IMG/VR virus record: IMGVR_UViG_3300025769_000790
Location: 1 to 24,859 of that record
Origin: a virus
Direction: 5' to 3' (one strand)
DNA length: 24,859 nt
Part shown: positions 5,937 to 11,871 of the stretch, in pieces
How positions within the stretch are numbered: position 1 is the stretch's first letter
Layout of the letters: each line of letters opens with the position of its first letter
The notes under the pieces: model-generated
The model's database searches: none
What the model was told of the DNA's origin: nothing
What the model saw: only the letters and a program-made list of their open reading frames with translations
Program-made: the position numbers and the translations under genes

Positions 5937-6733
5937 TGAAATACATTAAACTCTACTTCAATGACTGGGCTATGAACACCCGTGTCCTGACCCTTGAGGA
6001 AAAGGGTGCATGGGTAGACCTGATCGCCATCCTGTCGAGCAGCGAAAAGCCCGGAGAGATCACTCTTTGCGCCCGTTCTTTGGGTAGGCTTTGGGGTGTG
6101 ACACCGAGGAAAGCGAGCACCTTTCTGGAGTCCATCAGCGGTGCCGGGTTAATCACTTTTGAGAAAAATTCGGAAAAATTCCGCATAAATTGCAGCGAAA
6201 TCGAAAAAGCAAATTCAAAATATTCTGAATTTGTTTTGTCTCGGAAATCTAGCGTAAACCGTTCTTCATCAACAAAAGCATCGAGCATAATGAAGTCATC
6301 ATGCGAGCATAATGAAGTCATAATGAAGTCATCATGCGAGCATAATGCTCCCAATATTATAGTTAATAGTAGTACTACTACTACTACTAAGAACTCATCT
6401 AGTAGTAGAGGGGCAAAAGGTAAGTCGAAAGCTGCATCACAGTCGAAGCCTCCGACCCTGGAGGAGGTTTTGTCATTCTGCGAAAAACGCAGAATTCCTT
6501 CATCCACCGGAGAGGCTTTTTTCAATTATTACGAGGGTCACAACCTGTGGCTGAACAAACACAAGGAACCCATCAAATGGTGGTTCGTCATCCAGAACGA
6601 ACCATGGAAATCCAATCATGAACACAACAGCAATCGTAACGGATCTTTTCGGCCAATCAGTCGAAACACAGGAACAGCAAACGAGACAGACGGCAGTGAA
6701 TACGCAGAAGTGGGCAGAGTGGTTCGGCATTGA
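5936..6733 (+). CDS. DUF1376-type replication initiator/replisome organiser
   Basis: A 265-aa protein with an N-terminal winged-helix region typical of the DUF1376/YdaU-like group (IKLYFNDWAMNTRVLTLEEKG, then RSLGRLWGVTP and ISGAGLI), found in phage replication proteins. The middle (about 100-160) is a Ser/Thr-rich linker containing two 11-residue repeats (IMKSSCEHN...) encoded by an 11-bp DNA repeat array. The second domain (about 170-225: LEEVLSFCEKR, FFNYYEGHNLW, WWFVIQNEPW) resembles the helicase- or loader-contacting part of such proteins, and the tail RNTGTANE..Y..VGRVV is a conserved kind of ending. It overlaps the DnaC-like gene by 116 nt. By analogy with lambda O it would bind its own gene as the origin. 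Confidence 0.75.
   Translation: MKYIKLYFNDWAMNTRVLTLEEKGAWVDLIAILSSSEKPGEITLCARSLGRLWGVTPRKASTFLESISGAGLITFEKNSEKFRINCSEIEKANSKYSEFVLSRKSSVNRSSSTKASSIMKSSCEHNEVIMKSSCEHNAPNIIVNSSTTTTTKNSSSSRGAKGKSKAASQSKPPTLEEVLSFCEKRRIPSSTGEAFFNYYEGHNLWLNKHKEPIKWWFVIQNEPWKSNHEHNSNRNGSFRPISRNTGTANETDGSEYAEVGRVVRH
6287..6352 (+). repeat. Six tandem 11-bp iterons, candidate replication origin
   Basis: Six contiguous 11-bp units start at 6287, 6298, 6309, 6320, 6331 and 6342. Units 1, 3 and 4 are ATAATGAAGTC, units 2 and 5 are ATCATGCGAGC, and unit 6 is ATAATGCTCCC. They form two 33-bp blocks and are followed by an AT-rich low-complexity tract (about 6351-6392, including repeated ACT and AGT triplets). Iterons plus AT-rich DNA inside the linker of the initiator gene are the layout of the lambda origin within gene O. 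Origin function is inferred. Confidence 0.65.
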
Positions 6734-7238
6734 GCTGGTCGATGACAACGTCGAGCGCATGGTTCGTGCAGCAGCTGAGTGGGCTATTGCCGTCAAAGCT
6801 GGAGACAAACCTCGCTGGCTATCCCTGCTGGGGAGCAGCGGAGCTGGAAAAACACACATTGCCAAACGCCTTTGGGCGTGGCTTTCAAAACGACCAGACT
6901 TCCAGGGACGGGCAAACTACCTGCCGCAGTTCGTTTATTGGCCAAAACTCATGGATGACATGCGAACTGATGCCAGCCTCTACAGCCGATTCGGCGACAT
7001 GCAACGCTGGCGATACCTCGTCCTCGACGATGTAATGGCCGAACGTCAGTCCGACTGGACGCTGGAGAAGATCAACACACTGCTCGGGTGCCGTGTAGGC
7101 AAATGGACAATCCTCACCAGCAACCTGTCCATGATGGGCATCGCCAAAACAGAGAAACGCATCGCCTCCCGGCTCATCCGCGACAAAGGCATCGTCGCCG
7201 ACATACAGACCACAGACTACAACCTGCGAAACAGATGA
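6618..7238 (+). CDS. DnaC-like AAA+ helicase loader
   Basis: A 206-aa AAA+ ATPase of the DnaC/IstB type, expected to load the replicative helicase onto the origin. Walker A is G72-SSGAG-K78-T79, Walker B is YLVLDD (D137, D138), sensor 1 is T167-S-N169, and the arginine-finger segment is RIASRLIRD (R181/R185). The N-terminal 60 residues would hold the partner-binding part. The first 116 nt overlap the initiator gene in another frame, and no later ATG would keep the N-terminal domain, so the long overlap looks real. With the initiator and DnaA-domain protein it completes a theta-type initiation set; no helicase or polymerase gene is in this window. Confidence 0.85.
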   Translation: MNTTAIVTDLFGQSVETQEQQTRQTAVNTQKWAEWFGIELVDDNVERMVRAAAEWAIAVKAGDKPRWLSLLGSSGAGKTHIAKRLWAWLSKRPDFQGRANYLPQFVYWPKLMDDMRTDASLYSRFGDMQRWRYLVLDDVMAERQSDWTLEKINTLLGCRVGKWTILTSNLSMMGIAKTEKRIASRLIRDKGIVADIQTTDYNLRNR

Positions 7239-7498
7239 ACACGATCCTCCTAAATGGCAGAGAGCGAGATGTGCTCACCCAAAAGCGAGCAGAGGAGCTG
7301 GGGTATCGACCCATGACATACGCCTGTCACCCGGAGAACGAACTCTGGATCCTCAACCGTATCGCCAAAGACATGGACCGCGCCGGGCACATCATCGTCC
7401 TGGTCGAGCAACCAGACCCACATCAACACGATGACGAATGCGTCTGGCTCGAGATCTGGCGGCGCGTGTTCAGGAAATCACTCAGAAAGCCTCTGTAA
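7235..7498 (+). CDS. Hypothetical protein (87 aa)
   Basis: An 87-aa protein starting MNTILLNGRERDV and overlapping the loader stop by ATGA. It contains YACHPENELWILNRIAKD and HIIVLVEQPDPHQHDDECVWLEIWRR, a mixed alpha/beta pattern with acidic and histidine residues between, and a basic end. I do not recognise the family. The coupling to the DnaC-like gene suggests an accessory replication or nucleotide function, but nothing in the sequence proves it. Confidence 0.6.
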   Translation: MNTILLNGRERDVLTQKRAEELGYRPMTYACHPENELWILNRIAKDMDRAGHIIVLVEQPDPHQHDDECVWLEIWRRVFRKSLRKPL

Positions 7499-7500
7499 CC

Positions 7501-7584
7501 ATGGGATCTATTGTGACTGCTATGATGACACTACTTAACACTGCAAATGCGTCAGGCATGATCCTGAAGCGATTGAGGGGGTAA
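7501..7584 (+). CDS. Possible 27-aa peptide
   Basis: A 27-codon frame beginning 2 nt after the previous stop and ending 1 nt before the next gene. The encoded peptide has a hydrophobic N-terminal half (MGSIVTAMMTLLN) and a basic end (KRLRG). The tight spacing favours translation, but no good Shine-Dalgarno precedes it. The DNA encoding its last codons provides the GAGGGGG site for the following gene, so the region may be only a leader. Confidence 0.3.
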   Translation: MGSIVTAMMTLLNTANASGMILKRLRG

Positions 7585-7585
7585 T

Positions 7586-8296
7586 ATGGAGAAAAGACCA
7601 ATGAAGAGAAAGGGAGGGAACGGTGGACTCACCCGAAAACGAATCAACGATGACCAACGCGCAATCGCCATCAAAGACACCGCAGGGCAGTCATGTGGGC
7701 TGGCTAAAGCACTCGCTCCACATCAGGACGCAATCTCAGCCATATGCCCTCAGTCAGCGATCGATGCCAGCATGGACGGTGTCAGATCCAATCAGACATA
7801 CAACCGGGAATCAGTCATGCCAATCCTTCGAATGATCGCCATCGGTATGACTCAGGAAGACGCCGCTGCACTTGTTCACATCACTCCGAGCACACTCAGC
7901 AAATGGAAAAGTAAACACGCGGACTTCGAGACCGCATGCGAAAGGGCAAAGTCGATCAACAAAAACCTGCTGCTTAACGTGATCTACCAGGGAATGGAGA
8001 AGAGTCCGAGGCTGGCGTTGGACCTGTTGGAAAGGGTGCACCCGAAGGAATATGCTCAGACGAAGAGGGTGGACGGACAGATGAATCACACCCACGCTCA
8101 CGGTCCATCTGCTTTACTACAAACGCTTCACGCCGAACGATTGAAGGTGGATCAGGCACGAACGTCTGATGACCAATCAGTCGTCCTGGACGCTCAAGTC
8201 GTTGATGGAGAGCAGAAGCAGCTCAATCCAGGTGGAAAAACAGCGGAAGGGGGTGGTGGGGAGGGGTCCGTCCCCAGCGGAGGTCAGGACATTTAA
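7586..8296 (+). CDS. Putative terminase small subunit
   Basis: A 236-aa protein with a helix-turn-helix at about residues 85-110 (IGMTQEDAAALVHITPSTLSKW) followed by a helical segment (HADFETACERAKSINKNLL, MEKSPRLALDLLERVHP) as seen in phage small terminase subunits, which recognise the packaging site and hand DNA to the large subunit. The long N-terminal extension and the Gly/Gln-rich C-terminus are low complexity. A strong GAGGGGG ribosome site precedes the ATG at 7586. The large subunit lies 4.5 kb downstream, an unusual separation, so a transcriptional regulator is the main alternative. Confidence 0.6.
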   Translation: MEKRPMKRKGGNGGLTRKRINDDQRAIAIKDTAGQSCGLAKALAPHQDAISAICPQSAIDASMDGVRSNQTYNRESVMPILRMIAIGMTQEDAAALVHITPSTLSKWKSKHADFETACERAKSINKNLLLNVIYQGMEKSPRLALDLLERVHPKEYAQTKRVDGQMNHTHAHGPSALLQTLHAERLKVDQARTSDDQSVVLDAQVVDGEQKQLNPGGKTAEGGGGEGSVPSGGQDI

Positions 8297-8317
8297 CACC
8301 CCCCCCCCTCCTTTTTT
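8260..8317 (+). terminator. G-rich/C-rich stem with T6, possible terminator
   Basis: GGAGGGG (8260-8266) can pair with CCCCTCC (8305-8311), directly followed by six T residues (8312-8317). The C side is part of a run of ten C (8299-8308), and the G side belongs to a dense G tract (8249-8266). The loop is long (38 nt), so folding is uncertain. It would separate the small terminase gene from the accessory region. Confidence 0.4.
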
Positions 8318-8412
8318 GGCCCTATATGATTTTGGTATGGGTGTCTTTGCCGAGTGGGTGATGACGAAGTGCCATTTTAAGAAAGCAAACCATAAAAGAA
8401 AGGAATCCTGTA

Positions 8413-8853
8413 ATGAGTGTTCTAGTTGAAGGATTGGAGGAGCTGAAGCGAATGAAAGCGGAAGCTGGAATTGTAGAAAAGAAAATCGAACTGCCAGAAG
8501 AGTGGTCACTATGCTGCCCAAACTGCGGGAATGCATACGGACTGCATCATGACAAAATAACAATTTGGAACAGGAGAACAGAAGATCATGATGGTGTTCG
8601 ATTCACTATTAAAGGCACATCATTGACAAGTAAACTGTTTGCCGGAGGTGATTCACCGCAGGGCCCAAAGGAAAACCCGTCAAAAAGACGGGATGGGTTG
8701 GTGATTGAATTTTGGTGCGAACATTGTCCGGACATTAAACCAATCAACCTCAGAATAGCCCAACATAAGGGCATAACCTTTATGGGGTGGATGTTTTACA
8801 GCAAAGAACATGATGATTGGTTCACTAGAGGCATTTACTTTGATGAATGCTGA
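8413..8853 (+). CDS. Zinc-ribbon protein, unknown function (146 aa)
   Basis: A 146-aa protein with two cysteine pairs, CCPNCGNAYGLHHD (about residues 34-37) and WCEHC (about 101-104), spaced as a split zinc ribbon; histidines lie next to both. The insert between them is rich in charged residues. An AAAGGA-type ribosome site precedes the ATG. The base composition of this stretch is more A+T rich than the packaging genes around it, consistent with recent acquisition. It heads a group of small cysteine-containing proteins, so an anti-host or regulatory role is possible, but no family is recognised. Confidence 0.65.
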   Translation: MSVLVEGLEELKRMKAEAGIVEKKIELPEEWSLCCPNCGNAYGLHHDKITIWNRRTEDHDGVRFTIKGTSLTSKLFAGGDSPQGPKENPSKRRDGLVIEFWCEHCPDIKPINLRIAQHKGITFMGWMFYSKEHDDWFTRGIYFDEC

Positions 8854-8981
8854 AAGCGTGCTTTTGGGTGCCCAACAAATTCTACTGACGATGTGGTGCC
8901 TGGGGAGATCCCAGGACAGGGTTGCGAATCCCGCATGAATCAGAGTCAGTTTCAGTGAATGCGAAATGAGAGGCTACAGTT
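8854..8981 (+). other. Non-coding stretch with hairpins
   Basis: No convincing gene occurs here. It contains a perfect 6-bp hairpin CCTGGG (8899-8904) / CCCAGG (8910-8915) with a GAGAT loop, followed by a smaller imperfect GGGTT/AATCCC pairing (about 8919-8932). The second resembles a T arm superficially but no tRNA fold can be completed. It may be a leader RNA for the gene cluster at 8982-10173. Confidence 0.3.
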
Positions 8982-9071
8982 ATGAATGAATTGATTAAAT
9001 TGATGGATGCACTGGCATCTGGCAGCCGGGCTGAGACAGCTCGTGTGCTCGGTGGGGAGGGGTTGCTATGA
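8982..9071 (+). CDS. Small hypothetical protein (29 aa)
   Basis: A 29-codon frame starting MNELIKLMDALASGSR, preceded by a GAGAGG ribosome site and overlapping the following gene by ATGA. Its end encodes the GGTGGGGAGG sequence that serves as ribosome site for that gene. The first half is a likely amphipathic helix. Probably translated as a coupled leader; function unknown. Confidence 0.45.
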   Translation: MNELIKLMDALASGSRAETARVLGGEGLL

Positions 9072-9403
9072 AAACTGAACTACCGAAACTGAAACCATGC
9101 CCTATGTGCGGCTTTAGCAACACTGAAGTCATTGTGGGAACGATAGATTATCAGGGATACTGTCCTGTGTGCCAAATGAAGGGACCAGACAGAGCGACCG
9201 AGATTTACGCCATCCAAAGATGGAATTCCATCCCACGCCGCTCTGAGGTGCTGGAGTTGTTGCGGCTAGTGGATGAGGTCACAGGCTGGGAGAATGATTT
9301 GATAGACACCAACGAGTTCCCAGTGGATGGAGAGGCGATGATAAACGACATCGGGAATTTGCGAGAATACGCCGCCATACTCAGGAAGGAGATGGAATCA
9401 TGA
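9068..9403 (+). CDS. Lar-like zinc-ribbon protein
   Basis: A 111-aa protein whose N-terminal 55 residues match the Lar restriction-alleviation pattern: LKPCPMCGF, then YCPVCQMKGP, and the closing A-x-x-R-WN (YAIQRWNSI). In that family two CxxC pairs bind zinc, and some members modulate host restriction; many others are of unknown role. The C-terminal half (SEVLELLRLVDEV, GNLREYAAILRKEM) is helical and acidic, a fusion not needed for the ribbon. It is translationally coupled on both sides (ATGA overlaps). Restriction alleviation is an inference from the fold only. Confidence 0.65.
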   Translation: MKTELPKLKPCPMCGFSNTEVIVGTIDYQGYCPVCQMKGPDRATEIYAIQRWNSIPRRSEVLELLRLVDEVTGWENDLIDTNEFPVDGEAMINDIGNLREYAAILRKEMES

Positions 9404-9735
9404 ACGACAACAAACGTAGAAAGAAGATGGGTTGTATGGAGGCTGAGAAAAACTTTTTAAAACAGAAATCTGTTTACTCAGGTCTTCTGCGATATGCTGA
9501 GGAGGAGAACCCGTTTGTTTATTCATACCTCGGACTGTCTACCCTGATTGAGACAGCGGAGAGGAATGTGATTTGCATTAGTTTTACGAGCGAGCGATCT
9601 GAGTGTGCAGATCTGCTGGTAAATAAAGTGACTATGCAGTTCCTCGAATCTGCTCTACGGGACATTGGAGCATCACATTACAAGCTTAGGTTTTACGTGG
9701 AGGTCAGAACCAATGACGGTATCCATCCACACTGA
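9400..9735 (+). CDS. Hypothetical protein (111 aa)
   Basis: A 111-aa protein of the accessory cluster with a basic start (MNDNKRRKKMG), a helical segment (AEKNFLKQKSVYSGLLRYAEEE) and mixed strands (NVICISFTSERSE, YKLRFYVEVRT). Not recognised. It overlaps the upstream Lar-like gene by 4 nt with a clear AGGAAGGAG ribosome site, and its end overlaps the next gene by 23 nt. Confidence 0.6.
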   Translation: MNDNKRRKKMGCMEAEKNFLKQKSVYSGLLRYAEEENPFVYSYLGLSTLIETAERNVICISFTSERSECADLLVNKVTMQFLESALRDIGASHYKLRFYVEVRTNDGIHPH

Positions 9736-9985
9736 GAAACGAATGAAGGAAATTAAAGATTGTGTTGCGTGCGGATCCACCGCCCGGGTTGTCCTGGGTG
9801 GTCGGGTGAAATGTATGAACAGGAGATGTCAGATGACCGGGCCAAAAACGGATCGCTACGGCGAGAAGTGGAATAAGCTGCCACGGAAGACACAGGGCAG
9901 GTCGGGTCGCAGGACACCTTCATGGCAAAAGGGGATCAAAGAGGTTGAAACCAGACCTACCGATGAGTCAGGAGGGGAGCAATGA
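9713..9985 (+). CDS. Second Lar-like zinc-ribbon protein (90 aa)
   Basis: A 90-aa protein with a ribbon similar in layout to the Lar-like gene at 9068: KDCVACGSTARVV, VKCMNRRCQMTGP and the closing KWNKLPR, giving CxxC...CxxxxC. The C-terminus is basic and disordered. The ATG at 9713 is preferred because GGAGG lies about 10 nt upstream; an ATG at 9743 closer to the ribbon is also possible. It overlaps the previous gene by 23 nt and the next by ATGA. Likely zinc binding; function as for Lar relatives is inferred. Confidence 0.6.
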   Translation: MTVSIHTEKRMKEIKDCVACGSTARVVLGGRVKCMNRRCQMTGPKTDRYGEKWNKLPRKTQGRSGRRTPSWQKGIKEVETRPTDESGGEQ

Positions 9986-10173
9986 TACGCATCGTGGTTG
10001 AGGTGTCTGAGGACGCAAATGGCGTTGCCTTTCAGAAATACGTCCAGGCATGTGGGGCGACACCTGGTGAAGTTGAGGTAGGAGAGGGGGTTGATGCGAT
10101 CATTGACGAATATTTGGACACCCTCGAAGAGACGGACGATGTCATCGATGCTCAAACATTTGCGCGGAACTAG
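9982..10173 (+). CDS. Small acidic protein (63 aa)
   Basis: A 63-aa, strongly acidic protein (EVEVGEGVDAIIDEYL, ETDDVIDAQTF) with a short beta start MIRIVVEVSED. A strong GGAGGGGAGC ribosome site and an ATGA overlap with the upstream gene support translation. No family recognised. Small acidic phage proteins can act as DNA mimics against host defence, but the sequence alone does not show this. Confidence 0.55.
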   Translation: MIRIVVEVSEDANGVAFQKYVQACGATPGEVEVGEGVDAIIDEYLDTLEETDDVIDAQTFARN

Positions 10174-10183
10174 CGCGAGACCT

Positions 10184-11230
10184 ATGGATAAACGGCTCAT
10201 CATACGTGGTCAGCTCGGGGATAACTCGAGCTACGATTATCACTCGCGCATCATCATCGATGGCATGCTGGAGCGTGGATGGGATCTCTGCGTGGTGCCA
10301 TACAATTCGGACGCATGGTCACGTGTCCTCGATGAGCGGTATGAGCGGATCATTGCGCGTCAACCAAAATGGGACGCTCCTACCCTCATCATCCATCCAC
10401 CCAAACAAACACCCGACGATCCTGACCGGACGGTGTATTCGACCATGTGGGAGACCACTCGGATCCCCCAGGCGTGGATCCGAAACCTGAACAGGTGCCG
10501 TGCCGTGATTGTTCCATCAAACCCGAACATTATGACGTTCTCGGCTCAGGGAGTAACGTCTCCCATGCATTGTGTGCCGTTCGGGGTGGATACATCAGTG
10601 TTCCAATCCAGGTCATTTGTCAGGCGAAGCACCGTTGTGTTTGGGACATCGGGGATATCCCGTCATGGTTGGCCGCGCAAAGGGTTTGACGAGGTCGTCG
10701 ATGCATTCCTTCTGGCGTTCCCGGAAGGCAACGAAGACGTGGAACTTCGCATTAAGTGCTACCCGAGGGATCCGATGCCGTCATGGACGGACCAGCGCAT
10801 CGTGCGCGATGAGGGGGAGTGGACAAAAACGGATTTGGCGGCGTGGTATCACTCCATCGACTGCTACGTGTCCATGAGCAAAGGTGAAGGTTTTGGATTG
10901 ATGCCGCTCGAGGCTATGGCATGCGGACGACCATGTGTGATCCCGGCCTGGTTTGGACCGGAAGCTTATGCGAAGGAATACAATTCGTTCCTGGTGGATT
11001 ACAAGCTTGTCCCGGCGACGAATTATTACGAGGGACAGGGACTGTGGTGTGATCCATCGGTGGAGAGTGCTGCGACGATTATGCGCCAGATAGTAAAGCG
11101 TCCATTGATGATTAACGCAAAGGCGCGTCAAGCCCGGATCGATGCGTCACGGTTTACCTACGCACGCATGGTTGATGGTTACATTGATGTCATCAATAAA
11201 TATTTTGGGAACAAACCGTATGGATATTGA
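10184..11230 (+). CDS. GT-B glycosyltransferase, GT4-like
   Basis: A 348-aa glycosyltransferase. The C-terminal donor-binding half has the retaining GT-B EX7E motif E235-GFGLMPL-E243 followed by AMACGRPCVIP, preceded by the KGFDEVVDAF helix; the N-terminal half has Rossmann-like strands (RAVIVPSN, VPFGVDTSVF). Donor and acceptor are unknown. The ATG at 10184 is chosen because upstream codons overlap the preceding gene and lack similarity. It opens a three-gene sugar cassette placed between the terminase genes. Likely roles are modification of virion proteins, host surface glycans or phage DNA; the sequence does not decide between them. Confidence 0.85.
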   Translation: MDKRLIIRGQLGDNSSYDYHSRIIIDGMLERGWDLCVVPYNSDAWSRVLDERYERIIARQPKWDAPTLIIHPPKQTPDDPDRTVYSTMWETTRIPQAWIRNLNRCRAVIVPSNPNIMTFSAQGVTSPMHCVPFGVDTSVFQSRSFVRRSTVVFGTSGISRHGWPRKGFDEVVDAFLLAFPEGNEDVELRIKCYPRDPMPSWTDQRIVRDEGEWTKTDLAAWYHSIDCYVSMSKGEGFGLMPLEAMACGRPCVIPAWFGPEAYAKEYNSFLVDYKLVPATNYYEGQGLWCDPSVESAATIMRQIVKRPLMINAKARQARIDASRFTYARMVDGYIDVINKYFGNKPYGY

Positions 11231-11268
11231 TGAATTAGTCACGGGAGTCTGCTACTGGAGGTCACACA

Positions 11269-11871
11269 ATGATTTTTAGACCAGGCACATGGGACCAGGC
11301 AATCTTCGACTGCGTCTACACGGACAACGAATACCGGGTTAATAATTTTCTCGGAAAAACCATCGTTGATGTGGGGGCACATATCGGTTCGTTCTCGCTG
11401 CTCGCTGCCCATAGGGGTGCATCCGTTGTCTACGCATACGAACCCAACAAACACAATTTTGAGATCCTGACGCAAAATGCTCTGGGAACTGTGGTTCGCC
11501 CGTGGAATAAAGGCGTTCATGCGGCGAGCGGTCTACACCTTCAAAGTATGCAGTGCAGCATGCCTGAGAACACAGGGGGGTGCCCGACAGTTCTGGATAG
11601 TGATGGGGACATTGAAACGGTTTGCATGAACGACATCATCGATCAGTTGGGGCACATCGACATCCTGAAGCTTGATTGTGAGGGTGCGGAATACCCGGCA
11701 TTACTGCACTGCACCAAACTGGATCGATTATCAGCTATCGTTGGCGAATACCACGGTCACGTAGAGCATACAATTGATGAGCTGAAGCATTACCTGAATA
11801 GTCACGGTTTCAGCGTGGGGCTGGAACCTACGGAAGGTGGACTCGGGCATTTCTTTGCTATTCGATTATGA
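11269..11871 (+). CDS. FkbM-family methyltransferase
   Basis: A 200-aa SAM-dependent methyltransferase of the FkbM type. Motif I is TIVDVGAHIGSFSLLAA (D34, G36, G40), the acidic ribose-binding residue is E58 in YAYEPN, and the family signature DILKLDCEGAEY spans 131-142. FkbM enzymes O-methylate small molecules and sugars, fitting a position between two glycosyltransferase genes. A GGAGGT ribosome site precedes the ATG by 7 nt, and the stop overlaps the next gene by ATGA. Probably methylates the sugar added by the cassette, capping it (inference). Confidence 0.85.
   Translation: MIFRPGTWDQAIFDCVYTDNEYRVNNFLGKTIVDVGAHIGSFSLLAAHRGASVVYAYEPNKHNFEILTQNALGTVVRPWNKGVHAASGLHLQSMQCSMPENTGGCPTVLDSDGDIETVCMNDIIDQLGHIDILKLDCEGAEYPALLHCTKLDRLSAIVGEYHGHVEHTIDELKHYLNSHGFSVGLEPTEGGLGHFFAIRL

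Noticed and set aside
6287-6352. CRISPR-like reading of the 11-bp tandem repeats
   Set aside because: No spacers, unit too short, and no cas operon; the Cas4-like nuclease at 3214 pairs with ERF instead.
5953-6525. A 190-codon open frame on the minus strand opposite the initiator gene
   Set aside because: It is antisense to a gene with clear domain structure and its Val/Leu runs arise from the triplet-repeat tract; no ribosome site or operon partner.
8361-8429. A 22-codon frame with C-x-x-C (ending SCNECSS)
   Set aside because: Very short, overlaps the start of the 146-aa gene, and the ribosome site is weak; cannot be distinguished from chance.
8854-8940. A tRNA gene suggested by GGGTTGCGAATCCC
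   Set aside because: The loop is eight nucleotides and no acceptor, D or anticodon stem can be formed.
11220-11279. A 19-codon frame bridging the glycosyltransferase and methyltransferase genes
   Set aside because: Too short and without features; it only spans the ribosome site of the next gene.
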